Part shown: one piece after another, positions 41,371 to 49,867 of the stretch
Position numbering within the stretch: the stretch's first letter is position 1
Layout of the letters: the number at the start of each line of letters is the position of its first letter
Assembly: GCF_016861975.1 (NCBI RefSeq)
Contig: NZ_BOMB01000044.1
Coordinates: 34,688 to 98,687, forward strand
DNA: 64,000 bases
From: Actinocatenispora rupis
Lineage (GTDB): Bacteria; Actinomycetota; Actinomycetes; Mycobacteriales; Micromonosporaceae
Reading direction: 5' to 3'
Translations under genes and position numbers: made by a program
Notes under the pieces: generated by a model
Told to the model about the DNA's origin: nothing
What the model saw: the letters and a program-made list of their open reading frames with translations, nothing else
Database searches by the model: none

Positions 41371-42944
41371 GGCTGCTCCTCCGGCAGGTCGGCGGTCCAG
41401 TTCAGGGCGGTACCGCGGCCGCCCGGCCCGGCGCCGACGGTCAGCTCGCCGTGCCAGCGGGCAGCGCGCGCGGCGAGGTTCGCCAGGCCGCTGTTGCGGG
41501 TCCGGTCCGCGGGCGTACCGACGCCGTCGTCGGTGACCGCGAGCGTCAGGTGCCGTCCGGTCGCGTCGAGCGCGACGTCCACGGTGGCGGCGGACGCCTC
41601 GGCATGCCGGGCGATGTTGCTCAGCGCCTCGCGTACGGTCGCCAGCAGGTCGGCGCGCACCGGCCCGCGTACGACCGAGTCGAGCGGCCCGTCGAAGCTG
41701 GTCCGCGGCTCGAACCCGAGCATCGGCGCGGTGTCGAGGACCTGGCGGAGCAGTTCCGAGCGCACGCCGCCGGACGCCTCGGCCGGCTCCCGCAACGTGA
41801 AGATGCTGGTACGGACGTCGCGGATGGTGCGGTCCAGCTCGTGCACCGCCTGCTCCAGCCGCTCGCGTACCGCGGGGTCGGGGCTGAGGTGGCTGATGCC
41901 CTCGATGCCGAGGCCGAGCGCGAACAGCCGCTGGATGACCAGGTCGTGCAGGTCGCGGGCGATCCGGTCGCGGTCCTCGAACACCGCCAGCCGCTGCCGT
42001 TGCTCCGCGGCGCGCCCGAACTCGACGGCCAGCGCCGCCTGCGCCGCGAACGCCCGGACGAAGCCGACCTCGTGCGCGCCGAACGGTGTCGCGTCGCCGA
42101 TCCGGGCCACCAGCAGTACGCCGAGCGTGCTGCCGCGGACGGTCAGCGGCACCGCCACCGCCGAGTCCAGTCGGTGCAGCAGACCCGGCAGCGCGCGCGG
42201 CGTCCCGGCCTGCTGCGCGATGACCTTCTCCCCGTACCGCCGGACCGTGATGGGTTCGCCGGTGGTGAACGCGACGCCGGTCGCCGTGCCCTCCGGCGGT
42301 ACGGACAGGCCGGTGAGCTGGTCGACGTCGTCGCCGGCCCCCGCCACCACCTCGAACACCAGCCGCCGGCCGCCGTCGTACGGGCGGGCGATGCCGGCGA
42401 CCGAGCCGCCCGCCACCTGCCGCGCCGCCTCGGCGATCAGGTGCAGCGTGCCGTCCTGGTCGAGGTCGTCCAGCAGCGCCGCGGTGACCTGCTGGGACGC
42501 CGTGACCCACCGCTCCCGCCGATCGGTACGGGCACCGGCGACGGCGACGCCGGCCGCGGCGGCGAGCGCGGACAGTACGTCGAGGTCGGTGGCCGTGAAG
42601 TCGGTACCGGGCGCGTCGACCACGTACAGGCCGCCGAGCGCACCGTCCGCCCCGGGCACCGGTACGCCCAGCAGGGAGCGGGCCGGAGCGGTCCGTGGGT
42701 CGCCCGGCGAGAGGTCGGTCAGGTCGGACAGCCGGAGCGGCCGGTCCGCCGCGACCAGGCGCACCACCACGTCGTCGGGCACCGGTTCCCCGTCGTCGGC
42801 GTCGCCTCCCGCGTCGCCGCAGTCCGGGTCGTACACGAGGGCGGCCGGGTCGGTCGTACCCAGCACGCAACGGCCCGCGCCGGTCAGGGCGCGCGCCGCA
42901 CGGACGATCCGGCGAAGGGAGTCGGGCAGGCCCGGGGCCGTCAC
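41367..42944 (-). CDS. DosS/DevS-like GAF-GAF histidine kinase
   Basis: A 525-residue HisKA_3 kinase: N-terminal GAF (about 10-140), second GAF (about 150-320), dimerisation helix with the phospho-acceptor in DRDRIARDLHDLVIQRLFA (the DosS-type H box), and an HATPase domain (EALSNIARHAEASA, DDGVGTPAD, GLANLAARA). In mycobacterial DosS the first GAF binds heme through a proximal His; here residues 1-140 contain no His at all, so heme ligation in that way is not possible. Signal input must differ. Coupled to the response-regulator gene. Confidence 0.9.
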   Translation of the reverse strand: MTAPGLPDSLRRIVRAARALTGAGRCVLGTTDPAALVYDPDCGDAGGDADDGEPVPDDVVVRLVAADRPLRLSDLTDLSPGDPRTAPARSLLGVPVPGADGALGGLYVVDAPGTDFTATDLDVLSALAAAAGVAVAGARTDRRERWVTASQQVTAALLDDLDQDGTLHLIAEAARQVAGGSVAGIARPYDGGRRLVFEVVAGAGDDVDQLTGLSVPPEGTATGVAFTTGEPITVRRYGEKVIAQQAGTPRALPGLLHRLDSAVAVPLTVRGSTLGVLLVARIGDATPFGAHEVGFVRAFAAQAALAVEFGRAAEQRQRLAVFEDRDRIARDLHDLVIQRLFALGLGIEGISHLSPDPAVRERLEQAVHELDRTIRDVRTSIFTLREPAEASGGVRSELLRQVLDTAPMLGFEPRTSFDGPLDSVVRGPVRADLLATVREALSNIARHAEASAATVDVALDATGRHLTLAVTDDGVGTPADRTRNSGLANLAARAARWHGELTVGAGPGGRGTALNWTADLPEEQP

Positions 42945-42994
42945 GCCGCCGACTCTACGTCCCGTCGCGCCGCACGGTGGGCGGTATCACCCGG

Positions 42995-43378
42995 TCAGGG
43001 CACGCGGAAACCGGAGATCACCTCGGCGGGGATCCGGAGGCCGCAGCCGGCGAGACCGGCCGGCCAGCACGGTGCCGGCCCCTCCGCCAGCCCGGCCCGA
43101 CCGACGAGCGTCACCCACCAGCCGCCGGGCGGTTCGCCGTCGAGTACGTCGACTTCGAAGGCCACCACGCTGCCGCGTACGTCGGCGAGCAGGTCGGGGT
43201 CGACGCGGGCCACGACGGCGTCGCCGGCGAGCGCGAAGCCGAGCGGGAGTACGGCGGGCAGGCCGTGGCGGGTGTACACGAGCCGCCCGATCCGGGCCGT
43301 ACCGAGCAGCGCGAGGCACCCCGCCCGGTTCAGCGCCCGGGGCGTCGTCACGGTGGGCCCCGCCGTACCGCCAGCCAT
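42995..43378 (-). CDS. Pyridoxamine 5'-phosphate oxidase-like flavin protein
   Basis: A 127-residue split-barrel protein of the PNPOx-like family: CLALLGTARIGRLVYTRHGLPAVLPL begins the barrel (recognisable part GRLVYTRHGLPAVLP), VVARVDPDLLADVRGSVVAFEVD the centre, and WWVTLVGRAGLAEG the closing strands. Such proteins bind FMN or F420 and are frequent DosR-regulon members. It lies directly downstream of an AraC gene and upstream of DosS on the same strand, with a candidate DosR box at 43414-43427. Confidence 0.8.
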   Translation of the reverse strand: MAGGTAGPTVTTPRALNRAGCLALLGTARIGRLVYTRHGLPAVLPLGFALAGDAVVARVDPDLLADVRGSVVAFEVDVLDGEPPGGWWVTLVGRAGLAEGPAPCWPAGLAGCGLRIPAEVISGFRVP

Positions 43379-43413
43379 GCGTCCATGCTGGCCGCGCCGA
43401 CGGGTCGCCGGTA

Positions 43414-43427
43414 GGGGCGGAGGACCC
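43414..43427. promoter_or_regulatory. Candidate DosR/DevR box upstream of PNPOx-like gene
   Basis: GGGGCGGAGGACCC matches GGGNC-N4-GNCCC and lies 36-49 nt upstream of the leftward PNPOx-like start at 43378, the position where an activator box would be expected. Chance matches are common at this GC content. Confidence 0.35.
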
Positions 43428-43452
43428 GACCGGGCCGGCCGGTGTGCGACCG

Positions 43453-44388
43453 TCAGCGGGCCGGCCGGGTGGCGAACCGGCGACGCCGGAACTCGCGGGG
43501 ACTCTCGCCGTAGCGTTCCTTGAAGGCGGAGGCGAACCAGGTGGCGGTGAGGCCGCTGCGGGCGGCGATGTCGGCGACGCCGAGGTCCGCGCAGGCCGGG
43601 TCCTGGAGCATGTCCCGGGCGGCCCGCAGCGTCTCCTCGTGCCGCAGGTCCCGGTACGTGGTACCGGCCTGCTGCAGCGCCGTACGCAGGTGTCGTGGCG
43701 ACCAGCCGAGCTCGCGCGCGACCGTGGTCAGCGGCAGCTTGCCGGCGCCGAGATGCTCGCGCACGTACCGGCGGACGACCTCGGCGACCTCGCCGAGATG
43801 CCCGGACGACGGCCGGGGGTCGCGCGTCGCCATCAGGCTGAACAGTTCGGTGATCCGGTCGCACAGGGCCAGGAACTCGTGCCCGCTCAGCGCGTCACGC
43901 TCGGCGTGCACGCTGCGTACGAGGGAGTCGAGGACGCGGCCGAAGCCGGTCTCCATGTCGACCACGAGCCGCAGCGGGCGGCGCGGGCGCAGGTTGCGGT
44001 CGAGTTCGCCGCGCGGTACCTGGATCGCGTGTGCCTCCGAGTCGGGGATGACGAGCTGGCACGCCTCGTCCATGCCCATCACCGACGCGTACCCGGGCGG
44101 GGTGCGGGTCTCGTCGTCGCCGTGCCGCACCGTGTAGACGCCGCGCTGCGGGATGACCAGCCAGTAGTGCTCGTCGCCGGGAACCCGCCGGATGTGCCTC
44201 GGGGTACGCACCGCGGTGCGGTCCCCGTGCTGCACCCACCGCAGCAGCCGGTACGTGGGGGTCTCCTGGGCGGTGAGGTCCGCCCGCCACGTCCCCGGCG
44301 TACGGAACCGGTGGTCCATCGGCAGGATGCTGTCCGAGAGGTCCCGCCACGCGCCGGTGTCGGTCGTGGTCCAGGAGTGGTACCGCAT
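43453..44388 (-). CDS. AraC-family regulator
   Basis: A 311-residue regulator with an N-terminal cupin-like sensor of the AraC_binding_2 type (YWLVIPQRGVYTVRHGDDE, GYASVMGMDEACQL) and a C-terminal double HTH (LPLTTVARELGWSPRHLRTAL; GVADIAARSGLTATWFASAFKERYGESPREFRR, recognised by its ending FKERYGESPREFR). ATG 44388 has GGAGGC upstream; the longer frame starting earlier is unlikely. Divergent from a P450 gene, its most probable target. Confidence 0.9.
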   Translation of the reverse strand: MRYHSWTTTDTGAWRDLSDSILPMDHRFRTPGTWRADLTAQETPTYRLLRWVQHGDRTAVRTPRHIRRVPGDEHYWLVIPQRGVYTVRHGDDETRTPPGYASVMGMDEACQLVIPDSEAHAIQVPRGELDRNLRPRRPLRLVVDMETGFGRVLDSLVRSVHAERDALSGHEFLALCDRITELFSLMATRDPRPSSGHLGEVAEVVRRYVREHLGAGKLPLTTVARELGWSPRHLRTALQQAGTTYRDLRHEETLRAARDMLQDPACADLGVADIAARSGLTATWFASAFKERYGESPREFRRRRFATRPAR

Positions 44389-44591
44389 GCTCTGCCTCCG
44401 CCGCTGCCGTTCGTGCCCGTGCCAGGGTGTCATTCTTGTCCGGTTTCCCGGCGGACTTGCGTTTTCGTGCCGCGAACTTTCGGTAGGAGGCGGGATCGGC
44501 GTCCGGCTCTGTCCGCGCCGACCGGTATGTCGGGATACTCGGTCGTACCGGCGCGGGCCGTACCGCCGGAGACGTTCACAAAGGGGACCAC

Positions 44592-45812
44592 ATGACGACC
44601 AGCCTGCCCCCGTTCCCCGCTCCCGGCGAGAACCCGCTGGACACGTGCCTGCGACTGCGCGAGACCGCGCCGGTCGTCGAGGTCGAGTTCCCCGGCGGTG
44701 TCCCCGCGTACCTGGCGCTCACCGACGAGGCGGTGCGCCAGATCCTCGCCGGCGACAACCGTACGTTCGCCCGGGGTCCGGAGCACTGGCCGGCGCTGCA
44801 CGACGGGTCCATCCCGGCGGACTGGCCGCTCCGCGCGATCGTGGAGGGCGACCACCTGTCCCTGAGGGACGGCGTCGACCACCGCCGGCTGCGGGGCCTC
44901 GTCGGCAAGGCGTTCACGCCCGCCCGGGTCGACGCGATGCGGCCGCGCATCCAGCAGATCGTCGACGAGCTGCTCGACGGTGTGGTCGCCGCGGGCGACG
45001 GCGTCGACCTGGTGCCGGCGTACACCGAGGTGGTGCCGATGGCGGTGATCTGCGAGCTGTTCGGCGTACCCGAGGCGGACCGGGCCCGGCTGCGCGGCTG
45101 GACCGCGACGCTGCTGGCGCACACCACGCCGCCGGAGCAGGCGTTCGCGACGCAGACCGCGCTGATGGCGTACCTGCACGACCTGGTGGCGAGCAAGCAG
45201 CGCGAGCCGGGCGCGGACCTGACGTCCGGGCTGGTGGCGGCCCGTGACCAGGACGACAAGCTCACCACCGACGAACTGGTCGGGGTGCTGTGGCTGATGC
45301 TCGTCGCCGGCCACGAGACCACCGTGCACCTCCTCGGGTACGCGATCGTCGCGCTGGCCGCGCATCCCGACCAGCTCGACCTGGTCCGCGCCGGCGACCG
45401 GTGGGACGACCTTGTCGAGGAGACGCTGCGCTACCGGCACTCGGTGATGATGACGAGCTTCCGGTACACGCTCGCCGACGTGACCGTCGCCGGGGTGCCC
45501 GTACCGAAGGGCAACGCGGTCGGCGTGGTGTACCAGTCGACCGGGCTGGACCCGGCGAAGTACGGCGACACGGCGGACCGGTTCGACGTCACCCGGCCGC
45601 ACACCGACACGCTGAGCTTCGGCCACGGCCCGCGGTACTGCATCGGCGCGCCGCTGGCCCGGCTGGAGGGCCGGATCGCCCTCGCCTCCCTGTACCGGCG
45701 GGTGCCGGACCTGCGGCTCGCCATCGACCCCGACACCATCCCGTACTCGCCGTCGTTCTTCACGATCGGCCCCCTGTCGCTGCCCGCGACCCTCGGAACC
45801 ACCGCATCCTGA
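44592..45812 (+). CDS. Cytochrome P450
   Basis: A 406-residue bacterial class-I P450 without membrane anchor. I-helix AGHETT (239-244), ExxR E277-R280 (EETLR), and heme-binding FGHGPRYCIG with Cys350. The size and LxDGxxHxRLRxLV-type C helix (LRDGVDHRRLRGLV) are typical of CYP105/107-like biosynthetic or xenobiotic hydroxylases. AAAGGGGACC precedes the ATG. No ferredoxin gene is adjacent. Divergent from an AraC regulator, which may control it. Confidence 0.9.
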   Translation: MTTSLPPFPAPGENPLDTCLRLRETAPVVEVEFPGGVPAYLALTDEAVRQILAGDNRTFARGPEHWPALHDGSIPADWPLRAIVEGDHLSLRDGVDHRRLRGLVGKAFTPARVDAMRPRIQQIVDELLDGVVAAGDGVDLVPAYTEVVPMAVICELFGVPEADRARLRGWTATLLAHTTPPEQAFATQTALMAYLHDLVASKQREPGADLTSGLVAARDQDDKLTTDELVGVLWLMLVAGHETTVHLLGYAIVALAAHPDQLDLVRAGDRWDDLVEETLRYRHSVMMTSFRYTLADVTVAGVPVPKGNAVGVVYQSTGLDPAKYGDTADRFDVTRPHTDTLSFGHGPRYCIGAPLARLEGRIALASLYRRVPDLRLAIDPDTIPYSPSFFTIGPLSLPATLGTTAS

Positions 45813-45841
45813 CCGACCCGTACCTGCAGGAGTGAACGCCC

Positions 45842-46114
45842 GTGGACACCCACGGCGTGCTGGACCGCACGCCCGACCAGCAGTCCCCCGAACCGACCGC
45901 GACGACGCCCACCGCCGGTGACCTCGTCGCCCTACCACCCTGGCACCAGCAACAGCCCTACCGGATCGTGAGTGCCGCCCCGTCGCCGATACCCGACTGG
46001 CTGCGCCTCGACGGCTACCTGATCGGGCCGGACGGGCGCCACCAGCACCGGCGCGTCGACGTACCGGCGCGGCACCTGCGGCGGCTGCCCGAGCAGCGCG
46101 CACCGGAGGACTGA
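45842..46114 (+). CDS. Small hypothetical protein downstream of P450
   Basis: A 90-residue polar protein with a Pro/Thr-rich N-terminus and a C-terminal half (LVALPPWHQQQPYRIVSAA, DWLRLDGYLIGPDGR, VDVPARHLRRL) that looks like a small beta domain. I do not recognise the family. GTG 45842 has CAGGAG upstream and is 29 nt after the P450 stop, so it is probably co-transcribed. A strong hairpin follows. Confidence 0.6.
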   Translation: MDTHGVLDRTPDQQSPEPTATTPTAGDLVALPPWHQQQPYRIVSAAPSPIPDWLRLDGYLIGPDGRHQHRRVDVPARHLRRLPEQRAPED

Positions 46115-46124
46115 CCGCAAGCCC

Positions 46125-46181
46125 GGGGCACCCGTACGGCAGGCCACCCGCCCACCCCGGGCGGAGCCGTACGGGTGCCCC
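46125..46181. terminator. Strong bidirectional terminator hairpin
   Basis: GGGGCACCCGTACGGC (46125-46140) and its exact complement (46166-46181) form a 16-bp perfect stem. The 25-nt loop can form a further inner stem (CCGCCC / GGGCGG). It lies between the rightward P450 unit and the leftward L,D-transpeptidase and can serve both. Confidence 0.8.
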
Positions 46182-46215
46182 GTGCCCACCGCCGACGTGC
46201 GTCAGTGCCGACGTG

Positions 46216-47481
46216 TCAGTGCAGGGCGCTGTGCCGCTGCCAGGTGGACCACGGGACGCTCCAGTCGCCGTTCTGCCACAGCTCGATCCTCGGCCCGGTG
46301 GTGTGCACGACCTGTACCACGTCGCCGATCCGCGAGCTGTCGTAGTACCACTGGGCGTTGCTCTGGTTGAGGTTGAGGCAGCCGTGCGACACGTCCTGGT
46401 GGCCCTGCGCCCACACGGTCGTGTCCAGCTCGTGCAGGTAGATGCCGTCGGTACTGATCTTGGTCGCGTAGTAGACGGACTCGGCGCCGTAGCCGTACGG
46501 CGAGTTGGCGGGCAGGCCGTAGCTGTCCGACGACATCGTCACCGGGTTGCCGTGGTCCAGCACCGTGTACGTGCCGGACATGGTCCACAGCGAGATCGAG
46601 CCGTTCCTGCCCTGCACGTACCCGCCCTGGCCCATGGACGTCGGCATGGTGCGGACGAGCTTGTCGCCGAAGTACACCCGGACGGTGTGGGTCCTGTCGT
46701 CGGCGACCGCGACGTGCTTGGCGCCGATGGTGAAGCTGGCGGTGCGGTCGGCCTGGCCGTAGAGCCCGGAGCCGACGCGCACGCCGTACACCCTGGCGGC
46801 GACGGTGACGCGGGTGCCGGGCACGTAGTACGACTCGGGCCGCCAGTGCACGTTCTGGTCGTCCACCCAGTACCAGGAGCCGTCGACGTGCGGGCTGGTC
46901 GTGACCACGAGTGCCTGCTCGGCGGCGGCCCGGTCGGCGATGTGCTCGTCGAAGTGCACCACCGGCACGATCCCCACCCCGTACGTCGCGCCGTTGTGCA
47001 GCGCGAACCCGCCCGTGCGCTGCAGGTACGGCAGGGTGTAGTTCGACGGCTTGACGGTAGTGAACGTGGCCCTCTTACGCACCGGCTTGCCGTCCGCGTT
47101 CGTCGCCAGCGCCGACAACGTGTACGCCGTGCCGTACGCGAGGCGGCCGGTGGCCGACCACGACGTACCGCCGGGGGCGAGCGTGCCGGCGACGGCCGTA
47201 CCCGTTGCGGTGGCGAGCGTGACCCGGGTGAGCCGGCCGCCGGAGACCGTCACCGTCACCGGCGCCGCCGGGCTCACGCCGCTGGTCGCCGTGACGCTCG
47301 TACTGATGACCGCCGCCGCTGCCGGCTCGTGCGGCCCGCCCGACCCGCCGGATCCACCGCCCGACGCCGTGCATCCCGCCGCCGCGACCACGACCACGGC
47401 CAGTGCCCCGAACCCGCGTACCACCCGACGTCCGCCACCGCTGCCTCCCCTGCCGCTCCGCCGGTAGCGACGACTCGGCAC
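46216..47481 (-). CDS. L,D-transpeptidase lipoprotein
   Basis: A 421-residue cell-wall enzyme. A basic N-terminus and hydrophobic stretch end in the lipobox VAAAGC (Cys37), followed by a Gly/Ser linker; two Ig-like beta domains (about 55-145 and 150-250) precede the YkuD catalytic domain with H349 in YLHELD and the active site SHGCLN (C368). This is the actinobacterial Ldt layout (LdtMt2-like) that makes 3-3 peptidoglycan cross-links and resists most beta-lactams. GTG 47481 is the longest start; the lipobox holds for any choice. Confidence 0.9.
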   Translation of the reverse strand: MPSRRYRRSGRGGSGGGRRVVRGFGALAVVVVAAAGCTASGGGSGGSGGPHEPAAAAVISTSVTATSGVSPAAPVTVTVSGGRLTRVTLATATGTAVAGTLAPGGTSWSATGRLAYGTAYTLSALATNADGKPVRKRATFTTVKPSNYTLPYLQRTGGFALHNGATYGVGIVPVVHFDEHIADRAAAEQALVVTTSPHVDGSWYWVDDQNVHWRPESYYVPGTRVTVAARVYGVRVGSGLYGQADRTASFTIGAKHVAVADDRTHTVRVYFGDKLVRTMPTSMGQGGYVQGRNGSISLWTMSGTYTVLDHGNPVTMSSDSYGLPANSPYGYGAESVYYATKISTDGIYLHELDTTVWAQGHQDVSHGCLNLNQSNAQWYYDSSRIGDVVQVVHTTGPRIELWQNGDWSVPWSTWQRHSALH

Positions 47482-47672
47482 CCATCAGGGTCGCCCGTCC
47501 CGGTCACGGATGGACCACGACCGTCGGTGAATCCACCGCTCCGGGGACCAACCGAGTCAGCCACCCGGTGGATGCGGCCCACCGGAGATCCCCGATCCAC
47601 CGCGCCGTCCGGATCGCGGGCTCGGTCCCCGCGGCCGCCCGCTCCGCGGAACCCTTCACTCCCCGGGGCCGT

Positions 47673-48410
47673 TCACTCCTCGGGTACGAGGTCGCCGCCG
47701 CTGCGTACCCACTCGGCGAGGCCGCCGTCGATGCGGTGCACCGACCGCCCCGCCGCCGCGAAGTACTGCACGGCGTGTGCCGAGGCGAAGCAGTACGGAC
47801 CCTCGCAGTACGCGACGACGTCGGCGTCGGCGGGCAGTTCGGCCATGCGTTCGCGCAGCTCGGCCAGCGGTACGGACACCGCACCGGGCAGATGCCCCCG
47901 CACGTACTCGTCCCGCTCGCGTACGTCGACGAGGACGGTGCCGCCGCGCGCCAACCGTTCGCGGAGCTCGTCGACGGACAGCCGTTCCATGCCGCCCGGC
48001 TGCGACCACAGCCTGGTCAGTTCGACGTGCAGGTCGGCGAGGGTCTGCTCGGCGAACCCCTGGAACCGCCCGATGAACTCCACCACCGACGGCCCGGCCA
48101 GCCGGTAGTGGATCCGGACGCCGTCGCGCCGGGTGGTCACCAGCTGGACGGCGCGCAGCAGTTGCAGCTGCGCGGACGTGTTCTTCACCGTCATCCGGGA
48201 CGCCGCGGCCAGCTCCTCGACCGTGTGCTCCCCCTGGAGCAGCAGGTCCAGCAGCCGCAGCCGGGCCGGGTTCGACAGCGCCTTGCCCAGCCGGCTGAGC
48301 TGCTCGTACACGGGGGTGTCGAGCCAGGGCCGGTCCGTCGGGTCGGCGGTCCCGGGGTCGCCGGTCGGCTCAGACGGTCGCGGCCGCGCGCTCTCGTGGT
48401 GCGGACTCAC
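47673..48410 (-). CDS. ArsR-family regulator fused to a rhodanese domain
   Basis: A 245-residue protein: winged HTH of ArsR type at residues about 35-110 (LGKALSNPARLRLLDLLLQG, TVEELAAASRMTVKNTSAQLQLL split here) and a rhodanese domain at about 140-245 with active loop CEGPYC (C202, C207). No classical ArsR metal site is evident. The fusion suggests sensing of sulfane sulfur or redox state by the rhodanese cysteine. GTG 48410 lies 41 nt inside the upstream MFS gene, so the two are co-transcribed. Confidence 0.85.
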   Translation of the reverse strand: MSPHHESARPRPSEPTGDPGTADPTDRPWLDTPVYEQLSRLGKALSNPARLRLLDLLLQGEHTVEELAAASRMTVKNTSAQLQLLRAVQLVTTRRDGVRIHYRLAGPSVVEFIGRFQGFAEQTLADLHVELTRLWSQPGGMERLSVDELRERLARGGTVLVDVRERDEYVRGHLPGAVSVPLAELRERMAELPADADVVAYCEGPYCFASAHAVQYFAAAGRSVHRIDGGLAEWVRSGGDLVPEE

Positions 48411-49812
48411 GGGTCCTCCTTGCGGTCCTCAGCGCGACGACGGTCACCAGTACGCCGACCAGGCTCAGCGCAGCGTACCCGCCGGTCAGCAGGCGGGCGG
48501 AGCCCAGCACGCCGGGACCGCCGAGTTCGACGAGCAGGCCGGCCAGCGCGGATCCGAACGCGTTGCTGATCAGTTGGGTGGTGTTGACGCCGGCGGCGGC
48601 CTTGCTGCTCTCGGCGGTGTCCGGGCTGATGCGCATCGCGGCCGGGATCCAGTGCGCGAACGCCATGCCGATGCCGCTGCCGGCGACCAGCAGTACCGCG
48701 AACCAGCCGACGATCCGTACGGGTCCGGGGTCGGCGGCCTGGAGCACCGCGTACCCGGCGAGGCCGGCGGCGAGCAGCAGCGGGCCGAGGATGCGTTGCA
48801 GCCGCGCGATCCGCGGCCCGGTCAGCCCGCTGGACACGATCTGCGCGATGCTCCAGCCCCACGACAGCGAGGCGCCGAGCAGCCCGGCGGGCAGCGGCGA
48901 CAGCGACCCGACCCGCTGCCCGAACAGCGGCAGGAACGTCTCCACGGTGGAGCCGACCGCGAGTACCGCGACGCTCAGGTACAACCACTTCAGCGGCGTA
49001 CCGCGACGGTACGTGACGTCGGGCAGCACGGTGGCCGACGCGGAGCGTTCGCGCAGCAGGAACGCGAGGACGAGTACGGCGGCGACGACGATCAGCGCCA
49101 CGGCGGGCAGCCGGCCGGACACGACGGACGCGACGCTGACCGCAGCCGCGCTCAGCCCGAGCAGTACCAGCGCGGGCAGTGGCAGCGGGTCGGCGGTGCC
49201 ACCGCCGGTGGTGGCCGGCATGGACCGGCGTACCAGCAGCGCCACCCCGCCGGAGGCGACCGCGAGCAGGACGAACGCCAGGCGCCACTGGCCGAACTGC
49301 GCGAACAGTCCGCCGAGGATCGGGCCGAGGACGTTGCCGACGCCCCACATCGCCGACATCAGCCCGAGCGAACGCTGCCACAGATGACTCGGCAACGCCT
49401 GCCGTACGACGGCGAAGCCGAGTCCGGCGAGCAGTCCGCCGGCGAGCCCCTGCAGGATTCGCCCGAGCAGCAGGACCGCCATCACCGGCGCGGCCGCCGC
49501 GATCAGGCTGCCCACCCCGAACAGCGCCAGCGCGATCCAGTACGACCGGCGCGGGCCGCGGCGGTTGACAGTACGGCTGACCAGCATGGACGTGAACACC
49601 GAGGCGACCAGGAACGAGGTCATCGCCCAGGCGTAGAGGCTCATGCCGCCGATCTCGTCGACGGCGTTCGGCAGCAGGCTCGTGGTCAGGTAGACGTTCA
49701 CCGCGTACAGGGCGACGCCGCCGCTGAGGACGACCGTCACCCCGCGGTACCGCCGGCCGAGCAGCTCGCCCCAGGAGCCGGGGCGCGGCCGCGCTTCACT
49801 CTCTCCACTCAT
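48370..49812 (-). CDS. MFS transporter (14-TM-like drug exporter type)
   Basis: A 480-residue permease with about 12-14 membrane helices. Motif A-like MLVSRTVNRRGPRRSYWIAL lies between helices 2 and 3 (recognisable core RTVNRRGPR), and the sequence GLMSAMWGVGNVLGPILGG is motif-C-like, marking an exporter. Co-transcribed with an ArsR-rhodanese regulator, so expression is probably induced by sulfur or oxidative compounds. The promoter region immediately upstream has two palindromes. Confidence 0.85.
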   Translation of the reverse strand: MSGESEARPRPGSWGELLGRRYRGVTVVLSGGVALYAVNVYLTTSLLPNAVDEIGGMSLYAWAMTSFLVASVFTSMLVSRTVNRRGPRRSYWIALALFGVGSLIAAAAPVMAVLLLGRILQGLAGGLLAGLGFAVVRQALPSHLWQRSLGLMSAMWGVGNVLGPILGGLFAQFGQWRLAFVLLAVASGGVALLVRRSMPATTGGGTADPLPLPALVLLGLSAAAVSVASVVSGRLPAVALIVVAAVLVLAFLLRERSASATVLPDVTYRRGTPLKWLYLSVAVLAVGSTVETFLPLFGQRVGSLSPLPAGLLGASLSWGWSIAQIVSSGLTGPRIARLQRILGPLLLAAGLAGYAVLQAADPGPVRIVGWFAVLLVAGSGIGMAFAHWIPAAMRISPDTAESSKAAAGVNTTQLISNAFGSALAGLLVELGGPGVLGSARLLTGGYAALSLVGVLVTVVALRTARRTRESAPRERAAATV

Positions 49813-49813
49813 A

Positions 49814-49845
49814 ATCTAAAGATCTATAGAACAAGCCTTAAAGGC
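49814..49845. promoter_or_regulatory. Two palindromes in the MFS/ArsR-rhodanese promoter region
   Basis: ATCTAAAGAT (49814-49823) and GCCTTAAAGGC (49835-49845) are perfect short palindromes in a strikingly AT-rich 45-nt stretch directly before the leftward MFS start at 49812. On the minus strand TATAGA overlaps this stretch as a possible -10. They are likely operators for the ArsR-rhodanese protein (inference). Confidence 0.5.
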
Positions 49846-49867
49846 AAGACCTGGCGGAACGATGTGA

